Positions 54,013-64,000 of a DNA stretch of 64,000 nt are shown here, in pieces. Source of the DNA: Patiria pectinifera (taxonomy: Eukaryota; Echinodermata; Asteroidea; Valvatida; Asterinidae). The notes beneath the pieces were generated by a model. It had not been told where the DNA came from, did no database searches, and saw only the letters and a program-made list of their open reading frames with translations. A program made the position numbers and the translations under genes. Position 1 is the first letter of the stretch, and every line of letters begins with the position of its first letter. The stretch is taken from assembly GCA_029964075.1 (NCBI GenBank), contig CM057135.1, positions 16,270,863-16,334,862 on the forward strand. Reading direction: 5' to 3'.

Positions 54013-54420
54013 CTTGTCGTTGGCACAAAAAAACAGCAAATGATCACTCATGTCGATGACTACTCATCCATGAAGGAGGGCATGATGGTGGCCGTGTTCG
54101 TCAAAGATATAACAAGAAGACCGCCGAAGACAAGTGGATTCAAATTCACTGGCACACAGGTCAGTGGAGCGGGCCACAAAAAGCGAGCTACACCGGTGCT
54201 GGAAAGCATCGGAAACCAGCAACAGAATGGCTCCATGAAAAGACGGCCCTTCTATGGGACTTCAAGCTCACAGAAAAAAACAGGAGCTTTGCCGAAAGCA
54301 ACACAACAAAGCATCAAAGAGAGGTACGAATAGATCGACTCGCTCTTGGCGCAAGAAGCATGACTCTCGTCCATGAAATGGAAATGGCCAGTATCTCACC
54401 TCTTTTATTACTTACATGAT
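54013..54420 (+). pseudogene. DUF7869-type gene, last exon
   Basis: Acceptor cacatttag. Encodes HVDDYSSMKEGMMVAVFVKD; then the family-like sequence continues in another frame with KWIQIHWHTGQWSG and LLWDFKLTEKNRSF, ending near 54420. The first frame stops at 54331-54333. The conserved 'V-G-x-x-V-A-V ... W-x-x-G-x-W' and 'I-L-L-x-F-x-L-T' pattern of related proteins spans both frames, so one indel near 54107-54130 breaks the exon. Confidence 0.6.
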
Positions 54421-54424
54421 CCTT

Positions 54425-54680
54425 GACTCCAACTTTATTGTAAATAGCCCCAATGGCGGATGGTGGTGGCAGTGTAATATATTTCCGTGATTTCAACTGT
54501 ATTATTGTAAATAGCCATAATGGCAGATGGTGGTGGCAGTGTAATATATTTCCATGATTTCAATTTTATTGTAAATAGCCCTAATGGCGGATGGTGGTGG
54601 CAGTGTAATGTATTTCCGTGATTTCAATTTTATTGTATATAGCCCTAATGGCGGATGGCGGTGGCAGTGCAATATATTTA
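54425..54680 (+). repeat. About 65-bp tandem repeat, four copies
   Basis: Units carry attgtaaatagccctaatgg, cggatggtggtggcagtgta and atatatttccgtgatttcaa, four times with small differences, directly 3' of the DUF7869-type gene. Confidence 0.9.
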
Positions 54681-55300
54681 AGACGGATGTCGAGAAAGTT
54701 GAGGATAACATTTTCTATTCCTCGATAAAAAAACTCTGATGTGAGAAATCTACTTTTACTTTTTTATGCAAATACTTGTGTAATCATGTAGGACAGATTG
54801 TGAGTATTGTAGTTTCGGCTTGAATGAAATAAAGCATAGTTTCTGTAAATTGACAACGTTTTTATACACTTTTGATTGCTGTTCTGTGTAATCGAATTTA
54901 ATAGTCTAAATTGATGCATCCGTTACAAGTAAATTATTTTTTATCAAAACTTTTCCGAATTGTATGCCTTATTTTGAATAAAAAACCTAACACTGAAGAA
55001 TCAACAGTCTCTAATCCACGACATTATGCATCTTTTTGTATTTTCTGGTTGCAAGGACTCGAAATTGCATTTCGATGCAACAAATTCAATGTTTTTCTTC
55101 AAGCTTGAGGTGACTTTATCAGATAACTGCAAAAACATGCTATATTTTACAACAATAATCGACATCTTTCAAAGAGATGCCTTAATATTTTTTTTTTTTC
55201 AATGAATATTATTTTTTAGAAAGTATAGCTTAAAAATGACAAATATGAGCATAATTTTCCACTTTGAGGTGATTTATGAAAAATGACAATTAAAAATGTA
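54681..55300. other. Intergenic, no gene seen
   Basis: AT-rich, with AATAAA near 54829. This could be the 3' end of the DUF7869-type transcript. Nothing else recognised. Confidence 0.4.
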
Positions 55301-56870
55301 CCTGTTCTACGTATAATATTAATAATTCTCCTCTTGATGTTGTCGCAAAATACAAATATCTAGGGTTTTTTTTAAACAGTAAATTAACTTGGAATGATCA
55401 CGTGATGTTGGGCTTCATATTTAGTGTTGCCAAGGACATATCTCAGGAGGCCAAATTAGCACTCTACAAGGCCTTGGTTTTACCCATTTTAGAATATGGT
55501 CAGCCAGTGTGGCACATTCATAATAATCTCATTGATAAGATTGAAAGTCGCGCTACAAGAATGATCCTAAAACAGAGAAGAATGGAAACGAACTACACTG
55601 ACCGACTGAATCTTATAAATTGGTCCTTTCTTGTGGCACGACGCAAGTTCCTTTTAATCTCATAAAAAAGTCATAAAAGCACTGTATGGCCTCATTACTT
55701 GTAACATTGTTATACACGGCATTGTGTTTAACGGTCGACACCAGAAACTGTGCGGTTTTGTCATCTTAGAGCTCGCACACAAAGACTTCACGGCTCTGCA
55801 GTGAATGTGTTTGCTCGTGAATGGGACGAGCTACCGGAATCTCTGAGGTCTGGCGTCGTTGAAATGTCATTGAGTAGCTGGATCAATTCCCTAAGATGCC
55901 AACTCTGCCGACCACAGTAACTGTACAGGGTCCTTTTAGTTATTTGTGTATTTTTAACTGGGGGATCGACATTTTTTCTCATCTGTTGCTTAAAAGTGAA
56001 AAGGGTTTCGGATGGCGCCGTGTGGAAGGAGATCTCTTCTTGAAAACCGGTTCTTTTCAGAACCATACTTCTTCCAGGAAGAGATTTCTTTCCACATGGC
56101 ATTGCCCGTGATTCTGTCCACTTTAATGCCAGCTGCCATGCATAGCTTCAAGGCGTATATCGTTTGTTTAATAGATTTTTTTGTATCATTTCGGTTTGCA
56201 GTAACTGCTGCTGAGCAGATGTTAAGTTCTGAAAAGAACTTGTCGTGCTTTGTTTTTTTATGGTTTTTTTTGCTAATTCTCAACTGTTTTTTTTCGTTCT
56301 CCAGGGTAATATTACGTCTTTTTATTTGCAACGAACCTTTTTTTTTAATGGGGGGGGGGGGGTGGCATTTGTCTCATGTTTTGTTGAATTATTTTCCTTA
56401 TTTTTTCTAATATTTGTTTTTTTTTATTGCGTGTATTAACACTTTTTTACTTTTGTAATGTATAATGTGGACATCCACAATAATTGGGTCTTTAGGGGGG
56501 GGGGGGATTTTTTTACCCGTTCTTTTTGTTGGACTATTTTGTTTGTTTTGTTTTTTATCTTTGGTATTTTGATGTTAATTTTAGGGACGATAACTTTTTA
56601 GCATTTATACCTCTGCCATTTTTAACATATGCTTTTATTGTTAACACATTTTTATAGATTTTTATAGATTTATAGATATTCTTTGTGTAGCCAGAGGTAT
56701 TGGAATTGAAGGCCTTCGGGCCACAGTTTTTAGGTAAACTTGTTTAATTCCGGGCATGCCACTGGCTTTCGTCATGTTCGTTTTTGTTTTTCTTGGTTTT
56801 TGGTTTTCTCTATATGTGAATGATTGTTGTTTGTGTTTTTAATGCCGAATAAATAATAATAATAATAATA
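55300..56870 (+). mobile_element. LINE 3' part (non-L1 type), 5'-truncated
   Basis: The plus strand carries the C-terminal part of a reverse transcriptase in several frames: LTWNDHV, then LALYKALVLPILEYGQPVWH and IESRATRMILKQRRM, and later VFAREWDELPESLRSGVV. The order (LGxxL...W, PILEYxxPVW, IExxxxRxx, FxxxWxxLP) is the tail of CR1/Rex1/I-type LINE polymerases. A long 3' UTR follows, ending in an (AAT)n tail at about 56848-56870, typical for such clades. Several frame changes show it is old. A hairpin (56022-56101) with agatctcttcttg/gaagagatttctt arms lies in the UTR. Confidence 0.7.
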
Positions 56871-57586
56871 ATTATGCAATCAGGATATAACATTATAAGC
56901 CGAGCAAGGTTCATCTGAAAAATAATATGGGAAAATTCTTCCCAATTTTTCATTACATGTATATAGACTATTCTGCAACTAGGACGCGAACGTTTCTAAG
57001 TTGGAATTAATTGAACAATTACAAATGAAATCAGCAATTCAATTGAAAAATTAATGTTTTGGGTGTCAGGCTCGAACCCACGAACAGTACATCTTTAAAT
57101 TAATTTGGAAAATGTCTGGCATTGTACTAGTTATAAGCTTACTAATGAAATATCGGGAGAAAAAAATTGGGCCATGTCAAGTAATCAGTTTTAATTTCTT
57201 CCTTTGGATTGGGTCTCACACATCAAGCCGGAAATTGTGTCTGTCCAGGATCGTTTACTTGTGGTGTGCAGTATAAATTAACCATCAATGGCAAGGGTCT
57301 TAATATGCGTGCAACTTGATTCTTATTTAGTTGGGTCATGAACTGACGAACAACAACACTGCTGTCTAAACAATTAATGTAGAACTGTAGCGTGGTGTGT
57401 AAGCTCATTTTTTTTAAAACCATGCAAACAAGCAATATTTCTCATTATAGGACATAATATATATACATGTACTTTTTCAAAAGTTTGCTTGTGGAAGCAA
57501 TTTGCAATTTTGGAAAATGTAAACACCAACTTTAAACAAGGCCTCATTAATTAAAACATAAATTTTAACTTTCATTATTCAAGGGC
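56871..57586. other. Intergenic, no gene seen
   Basis: AT-rich sequence without recognisable exon or repeat. Confidence 0.4.
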
Positions 57587-57780
57587 TTAATGCCTTGAGA
57601 AGTGGCCATCAACTCCAAGAGTTGGAGTTTGCATTCTGTTTTCCTTGCGGCGCTCCTCCAGCTCTGTCAGCTTCCTCTCTTCCTTCTTGTCATCAAGGTC
57701 TAATTTTCGCTGCGTCAGTTCCATTAAAGGATCTCCAGAAGATCTGCCTTTTGCATGTTTTGGTTTCATCTTTTTGGCTC
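57587..57780 (-). CDS. Last exon of a Myb/SANT-like gene
   Basis: Acceptor tatttgcag; ends TAA at 57587-57589. Encodes AKKMKPKHAKGRSSGDPLME, LTQRKLDLDDKKEERKLTEL and a short tail: a basic patch followed by a charged coiled-coil. Proteins with an N-terminal SANT/Myb-like DNA-binding domain from dispersed invertebrate families commonly end this way. Linked to the SANT exon at 59880-60078 by strand, order and family layout. Confidence 0.5.
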
Positions 57781-58557
57781 CTGCAAATACAGGGCAAAAC
57801 AATTAACTATGTTTCAAAGGGTTCAAGACATTTCCAATAAAACTACACAGAACTGTGTAATCCAGCTTTGATACCATGTGCTGGTGTTGCTTGAAGCTCC
57901 AATACTGTGAGGGAGTGTTAAGATCTTGTTTATATGTACTTTTTTTTGTTTAAGATTGATGACGTGCTTGTACAACCTTTTCACACACATGCTCGTTTAA
58001 TCTACCCGTCCAACGTTAGATTTTACAAATTATAAGGTTTTGGAATCGCACACGTATCACTCGTTGGGAATCGCACATGGATCATTCGGTGTCAATTCAA
58101 CATGCTTCTGCACCCAAATAAAACCTAATTTGCCTATATTTACATGCATATATACATACTGCATATGTACATTCCGCTGTACATACTTGTCCTTTAAGCA
58201 TCTCTAATGCATACCCTTTAACGCAGCAGTAATGTGTTATTTGCAATGTTAATGAGGCATCTTTCTAAAGAAGCTTTATAAAGTGGTGTAACTAAGGGGG
58301 TAGCAGCAAAGAGGTGGGGGGAAGATGTGGGGGTATGGACATACACAAGGGAAAATGTGCCCAACCCAACACCAATGACCACTCCTCTGGTAGTTGCACC
58401 ACTATATAGGGCTGGCAAGGTGCTGCATACATAAATCGTGTTTGAAAGGACTAAAAATGACCAATGTGATTATTCCAAATATTTGGACATAAATCACAAA
58501 TGTGATTATTCCAAATATTTGGACAGCCAGCTGCAATCATTCTCGCAATACAATTAC

Positions 58558-58620
58558 CTGACTTTTTTTCCAGCAGGATCTGCTTGTGCTTCATTTTCAG
58601 GATTATCATCATTAGAAGAG
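58558..58620 (-). pseudogene. Possible small exon of the Myb/SANT-like gene
   Basis: Reads DDNPENEAQADPAGKK before the donor gtaattg. Acidic linker composition fits the gap between the SANT part and the coiled-coil, but its phase does not match the last exon. Either the exon is misplaced or the gene is broken. Confidence 0.3.
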
Positions 58621-58869
58621 GGACATAAATGCATGTAAGATTGGACAATGAAAAATGCATGCCTAGTCAAAATGTGGTGATTGTGAAAATTGATAATATG
58701 CAAATGATAACGTTTTCACTCTTTGCAATGAATTTTAAAAAAAATGATGACCAAGGTAAGGAAACGATTGAAAATATGCAATTTTAAATACGATGTCAGA
58801 AGATGGTAACTTGCATTGGGGTTCATGTAAATTTAAAGGAGATTTTGGCACTTTTTGCAGTACCCACTG

Positions 58870-58965
58870 CTACATTGGATTCGAATCGGCCAGCTGACCA
58901 AGGCAAGCTCGGTGGTCGAGCGGTAAGCAGGAGGCCGTGGGTTCGAGTCCCCCCCCCCCCCCTAA
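58870..58965 (+). repeat. tRNA-derived SINE-like fragment
   Basis: ggtggtcgagcgg resembles a tRNA A box and ggttcgagtcc a B box (58940-58950). The two are closer together than in a tRNA and no cloverleaf forms, so this is not a tRNA gene. A C-run follows. Such tRNA-related pieces are common heads of SINEs. Confidence 0.45.
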
Positions 58966-59110
58966 GTAAGCCTGTGAGTTTTATTATCTCACAGGCTCTC
59001 AGAAAGCAGTCAGCACACAGAGCTTCAAATAACCTGTCATAGCAGGGCAAACATTTCCTTTAGATTTAAATAGACTACTAAAACACATGTACAGGAATAA
59101 ATTAAAGTAC

Positions 59111-59300
59111 CATTTTCCTCCAATTCAGCCTTTCGTTTTTGGACCACGGCTTGCATAGCACAATCCCGAATTTCTCTTCCCCTTTCAAATCTTCATTGGC
59201 TTTGTCCTTCTTTTCACCAACTGGCATTGTGCAGCCTTTGCATCTTCAGATAACCCTGTTATTTCAATGAGAAGAACTTCGTATTCTGTGAAGTCCTCGT
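59111..59300 (-). pseudogene. Middle exon of the Myb/SANT-like gene, broken
   Basis: Acceptor ctggtgtag, donor gtactt. The frame opens DEDFTEYEVLLIEITGLSED and later, in other frames, shows KDKANEDLKGEE and IRDCAMQAVVQKRKAELEEN. Family members have 'L-x-D-I-x-x-x-x-x-...-K-G-E-x-I-R-x-x-A-M' in one frame, so at least two indels interrupt this exon. Confidence 0.5.
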
Positions 59301-59879
59301 CTACACCAGTCCTGAAACAGAAAGTGCCCATATAACAACTCAGAAAACAACATGTAAAGTGCATGAAATTAATTGTGCAGAAATTTGACAACAGTTAAGA
59401 CGTCTTTTGCAAAACATCTTTTTTTATTTAGGCCTTGTGCACAATTCTTGAAACATGGTATGGGCAAGTGGGTGGGGGGGGGGGCAAGTTCCCCGTACAG
59501 AAAAACAAAAAGAGAGAATAAAAACAGAACAAAAGTGAGGTGAATTCATATTGCTGTATTCATGGTGGCCTGACATAAAAGACAATTTGAGGCAAATAAA
59601 TCCCTCGAACCAGTTACACATTGCCTGGTGTATAATTATGGATTTGAAGAGCACCCCACTTTTGAATATGGTACCCCTCCTCTTTGATTAGCCCTAACTC
59701 CCTAGGGGGTATGCAAAATCGTATTGAAATTGGAGGATTCAGGACTGTTAGGGTTAATGAACACCCAGTGTCCAGAGGGGGAAAAAATGGTGTCTCCGTT
59801 TCAGCAAGGATGTGCGGGTGGCCCCCTCGGCATCAAAAGCTGGATATGCTGCTGGAAACATGTACATAGGCCTACTTAC

Positions 59880-60078
59880 TTTTTCTGAGATTCTCTTTCT
59901 TTCACTTTCCATCTTGTGAGTAGCCGCTCCATCCTCTCCCGGACAGTCCTACGAGTTGCTGCCTTGGAAAGCTGTAGTGCTTCCATCAAATTCTGGGCAA
60001 CCGTCACCCATCTGCTAGGGTGGCTGTAAGGGTCAAGGGCAACGACCTCCCTCGTCAATAACAGGTCATTCCCCTCAT
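59880..60078 (-). CDS. Myb/SANT-like DNA-binding exon
   Basis: Encodes LLLTREVVALDPYSHPSRWV, NLMEALQLSKAATRRTVRER and MERLLTRWKVKERESQKK before the donor gtaagt. The pattern 'L-L-x-E-V-x-x-x-x-P-Y ... W-x-x-V-A-x-x-L ... R-x-V-R-x-R-x-x-x-L-L-x-x-x-K' is a SANT/Myb-like three-helix DNA-binding domain found in many transposon-associated invertebrate proteins. No in-frame ATG precedes it, so an upstream exon is missing or the 5' end is lost. Confidence 0.55.
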
Positions 60079-60884
60079 TCAGTCATGAAGACTACACATT
60101 TTTCTTTAAGGCTGATATGATGAGATCGTAACCTTGTCAACAATCCTACAAACGTGACAAAAAGAATAGGCCTATAAGGCAATTTCACATCAGGAAACCA
60201 GACAGTCCCGTCACAATAACCTATAGCTGCCGGAACAATAGCCATTAAACTAGTGAGCTACACAAGCAGGGCAAGTCATGGCCTACGTCATGTACGTGCA
60301 CTTGCAAAGTTGCATGTCTACCATCATGACCATGTCATTATGCGCACATCAACAGAAAAAACATCAACAGTGACAACCAACACATCACGCTTCATTGAAG
60401 TTTATGCGTAGGCCTATAAAAAGGAACAAAAATCACTGCATTTATGCAAGATTGAGCTACTCAAATCGACCCTTAAACAATGTGTGGTGTATTTAGCCTC
60501 ATATAATTAAGTTGGGCAATGTTGGGTGTTATATAAAAAAACAAAACGTTTGGCACATTTTCGTGTGTAAAATAAAAAAGAACCTACATACCTACCATTC
60601 CCGTGTAACATGGCTTTTAACGTTAACACGTATTTCGCGTATCAAGTTTCTAGCGTCGCACATGAAAGTGCACAAAAGTGATGACGTCATCCGCAGAATC
60701 CATACAGCTTGCCGAACCTATCTAACATGCCTAATAATAGACATTGAGGGTAGGATGCATACTTTTGTTTGCCCGGTCCCAACATTGAGCGTAGGATGCA
60801 TACTTTTATGGGCGGCCATTAGGGCAAAAAAGACAAAAACAAAAATAAAACAAAACCACAAAATTAAACGAAAACACACAAAAA
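60079..60884. other. Intergenic, no gene seen
   Basis: Contains a near-duplicate of acattgagggtaggatgcatacttttgt/acattgagcgtaggatgcatactttta (60739-60766 and 60780-60808). No exon supported. Confidence 0.4.
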
Positions 60885-61325
60885 TAAACGAACTCAGAAA
60901 TAAACGAATATAACTCAGAAATAAACAAACAACTCAGAAATAAACGAATATAACTCAGAAATACATGTAAATGAACAACTCAGAAATAAACGAACAATTC
61001 AGAAATAAACAAACAATTCAGGAATAAACAAATATAACTCAGAAACAAACGAACAACTCAGAAATAAACAAACAACTTACAAATAAACGAACAACTCAAA
61101 AATAAACGTACAACTCAGAAATAAACGAACAACTCAAAAATAAACGAACAACTCAGAAATAAACGAACAACTCAAAAATAAACCATCAACGCAGAAATAT
61201 ACAATCAACTCAGAGTTAAACGATCAACTCAGGAATAAACGATCAACTCACAAATAAACGATCAACTCAGAAATATACACGAACTCAGAAATAAATGAAG
61301 AACTCAGAAATATACGAACAACATC
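60885..61325 (+). repeat. 19-bp satellite-like array
   Basis: About 22 copies of aactcagaaataaacgaac with variants (aaa for gaa, caa or atc for gaa, occasional shorter units). It ends directly before the CpG-richer exon-like segment at 61326. Confidence 0.9.
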
Positions 61326-61451
61326 GCGGCATTCAAAATGGCGAACACCTTGCACCGCTTCACGCGATGAACACGTAGAAAAAACGGAGGGTGAAAACGT
61401 AGTGTATTTTCGTCGACGACCTCCAAAGCCAGAAAGAAGTCTATGCGAAAG
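61326..61451 (+). other. Possible first exon of a small gene
   Basis: GC/CpG-richer (cgcggcattcaaaatggcgaac, cgtcgacgacctcc) and ends ATGCGAAAG|gtaagc, a strong donor. An upstream ATGGCG opens only ten codons. Joined in frame to the exon at 62436 it would encode MRKDDSSNMEGKPVIKQDPS and end shortly after; an N-terminally longer frame is open for only about 12 more codons. It may be a non-coding or small-peptide transcript. Confidence 0.3.
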
Positions 61452-62435
61452 GTAAGCCTGGGATGCAGTTTAATTTTTATGATGAAAAACGATGACTTTG
61501 TAAACGTTGACCATGGCATTCCGTCATGTCTAGTCTGTACGTCATGTGTACGAACGGTATGCCAATGCCGGCCGGGTTAATTGGCCACATGTACTGGGCT
61601 GGGATGGCGCGGCGTGGCACTGCGCCATGCATGACTACGGTGGTCAGACTGGAAAGAATTCCATACACGTATACTAGTAGTAGCCACCAGAAAGCGGTAA
61701 AATGTCCTAAAAAAGTGATATTTACCAGAAAAATATTGAACTATTTAGTGAGAAAACATAAATTTTTCAGACCAGTCTCATTATACTGGTTTGTAACACC
61801 ATGGTAACAGGGTGTGAAGTAACCTCCCTCTTGGAGGTAGACTATGGGATTCTTTCCCCGGACGGTCTATGTGTCTTTTTTTGTGTGGCATATTGCCGCT
61901 TTTAAGATCAAACGACTTCCGCGACTCTAAAATTTTATTCATGATTCTAATAAAAGAGACTTTTTACCCATTATTTTTCAGTTCGAGTTGAATTTTTTTA
62001 GTATCTTTACGCAACAATTTTTACAAACGCAAAAGGCCCCTAGCCCCCTAGTACTAGTATTAATGTTGACCGCGATCGGTTGATCGTGATGTTATCTGTC
62101 GATTGCGTTGCCACCAGTCGAACCGCTTCTCAAATATGCCATTGACATGGTTAGTTAACTGTTTAGCCTGAAATACTCAGTGAACCCCAAATAAACTGTG
62201 AACTGCTGTGTGCATGTCGCATTATTTTGGTGACCACAGAAAATATCATGCATTGTGTGTTTGGAAGCAGAGAAAATGAAGAAAGAAATGAATTGGATAT
62301 ACTTAAACAAAATCAGCATTTCATATCAGTTCTCTTTGGTTCCACTGGTTTGCACAGGGTACAAGGGTAATGGTAGTAATCCGAACAAGATGTCAACATG
62401 ATGATTAATTTGTAACTCTCAAATTTTGGTTTCAG
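61452..62435. other. Putative intron, no gene seen
   Basis: Starts gtaagc, ends tttggtttcag. No other features recognised. Confidence 0.35.
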
Positions 62436-62495
62436 GACGATTCTAGTAACATGGAAGGGAAGCCTGTGATAAAACAAGATCCTTCCGAGAAGTAA
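62436..62495 (+). other. Possible second exon of the small gene
   Basis: After tttggtttcag; reads DDSSNMEGKPVIKQDPSEK and stops at TAA (62493-62495). A SUMO-like acceptor word (VIKQDP) is present, which may be chance. Low confidence, since it rests on one splice pair. Confidence 0.3.
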
Positions 62496-64000
62496 TCATG
62501 AAGCGGAAAGTACAACTTTAATATGCCTCATTTTTTAATGGGAGCAGACCAAATGTAGCCTCATCAGCTGGTCGAGTCTGTTACAGTAGCATGTGTGACC
62601 GTTCAACGGTAAATGGGAAAACAGTGACATTTTCTTGGAGAGGAGATACCCCTAACCTACAGGAAGCGTTCAAAATGTGCGCTGCTATGCTACAATATTT
62701 GGCCCTCACTAAATGAAGTAGGCCTATTTTTTTTGTCTGTGTAGCCTACATGTACATGTAGGCCCTAGTTTAGACTTTGTTGTTACTCCAAGTCTAATCC
62801 ATGTCACATTTGCTGTTCTACATGTAAATTGTAACTGTGCAACTTCCGCACACAGAAGCTAAAAGAGGTGCTACATTTTATTCTGCATATATTTATAAAA
62901 ATTATTACATTTAAATAGATACATGCAGTGCTAGATACATGTAATGTAGTGGCCAAACTCAGATTTCTTCTTTTTGCCTAGTTAGTGCACTGTACCAGAA
63001 AGACGGTAACCAAGCGCTCCTTAGCAACATAGATTTAACGTTGTAGAGTTTGCAACTTGTGTGTTAAATTCTTCGCCCAAAGCAATAATCCCGCTAGCTG
63101 AGGTTTATTAAACGGGTGGTACAGCAGTTTACTGTTTAACAATTTCTATAAATTATTTAGTGATAAGTGTGATATTTAGTACCGTTTTATAGCCTAAAAG
63201 TTGCATTTTCAACGCATTTGTTGGTTGCATAGTCACAGTACTGTGGAACCTGTTAAAAGCACATGTACTGCAGGTCGAGATTTATACAGGGTGTACCTGT
63301 ATAACCCTTCTTGCATTTAGACATCAGTAAGTATTATTTTATTGTGGAGTAGCTAGTATAAATGCAAATTGTTGGACTGACACTGGATTTAGGTCATAGT
63401 TGATACACTCATCTATGTACATTGTAGGGGCCTACATGTGTATTTACATAAACATTGCTTTGGACATGTGTGTGCATGTGTTTGGAACATGTAAGTGATA
63501 TGTAATGAGCTAATTCTGTTACAATAAGGTTACACAAATACACATGTACTGGGTAATTTCTTGCAACAAATACATACATTTTATTTTCTATTTTATTGCA
63601 GTCAATCTGTGCCTGACATGTACCACTACAAAACTGTATTAGCAGAAGTTGTACTACACAGTAAAGTTTCTGGATCTGCAGCACAGCATTGTCGTCTTTA
63701 ATCTTTGGCAGATTCATGTAAATTTTACAGACAGTTGTGTTAGGGGCCAATCACAAGTTTAAACTTCACACTAGAGCAATCACATTTATGACAAGACTAA
63801 TTAACTAGTTTTGCCAAATACAATTTGTGCAAGGTGTCTTTATAAAAATTGCAAACCCTGGGCTATATGGTAAAACATTGACCTTTATGAAATTGGAGAA
63901 TCCTCAATGGTTTCAAAAATGCCTCAATGAATGAAACATGTACAAAGACTATGAGCACATCGTTGTGGCATTGGTGAAAATTCAAAGGTCCCAACAAGGC
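62496..64000. other. Intergenic, no gene seen
   Basis: AT-rich, with many acatgta words (for instance 62748-62760). No exon, repeat array or mobile element recognised to the window's end. Confidence 0.4.

Noticed and set aside
56012-56410. Open frames of 113-132 codons on both strands
   Set aside because: They run through a hairpin and T-rich LINE 3' UTR; composition is hydrophobic noise from poly-T.
58905-58950. tRNA gene suggested by ggttcgagtcc
   Set aside because: A and B boxes are too close, no acceptor stem pairs, and a C-run follows; better called a tRNA-derived repeat.

Overview
The window is eukaryotic, from a marine invertebrate animal. It has intron-rich genes with GT-AG splice sites, an AT-rich background, many TACATG/TAGGCCTA words, a Mag/SURL-type Ty3/gypsy element, a Penelope-like element and LINE tails. 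An echinoderm is my best guess and a related deuterostome is possible; nothing here fixes the species. Almost every recognisable protein belongs to a dispersed, transposon-associated or uncharacterised family. No conserved housekeeping gene is visible.

Left part (0-30.5 kb). A last exon of an unknown gene (586-702) is followed by minisatellites. A minus-strand gene with a ParB/sulfiredoxin-like domain starts at 30479 and has recognisable exons down to about 6 kb. Its longest gap (26.4 to 6.9 kb) holds a plus-strand, badly decayed multidomain gene (SGNH hydrolase, Cys-rich, OTU-like, PIN-like and CXC segments; 14953-22357). That gene's probable first exon lies at about 9.1 kb. A whole-looking, very young gypsy element (9868-14537, identical 157-bp LTRs, 5-bp target duplication) sits in its first intron.

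Middle part (30.5-54.4 kb). Head to head with the ParB-like gene, about 0.9 kb away, starts a plus-strand gene of the DUF7869-type family (GHTHEDVD signature). Its exons at 31391-32816 resume at 48669 with matching phase. The intron between them holds a 13,955-bp CACTA/EnSpm-type DNA transposon (34493-48447, CACTGTAAA ends, TA target duplication, subterminal TGTTTA/GTGACGC repeats). The transposon carries two minus-strand genes. One is an uninterrupted 822-codon transposase with N-terminal C2H2 fingers. The other is a seven-exon gene encoding about 477 residues with an N-terminal CIDE-N domain; all its splice phases agree. A Penelope-like element (38708-40628) with inverted terminal repeats, hammerhead-like cores and a perfect 14-bp target duplication is nested in an intron of the CIDE-N gene. 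Beyond the transposon, the DUF7869 gene is scrambled by a 1.84-kb tandem duplication (48735-52877, about 2.3 copies).

Right part (54.4-64 kb). This holds a tandem repeat, a LINE 3' part, remnants of a minus-strand Myb/SANT-like gene (57.6-60.1 kb), a tRNA-like SINE piece, a 19-bp satellite-like array and a possible small two-exon transcript.

The most unusual item is the large CACTA-type transposon that carries a CIDE-N-domain accessory gene. The nesting (Penelope in CACTA in a gene intron; gypsy in the intron of a decayed gene that itself lies antisense in another gene) gives a relative insertion order.
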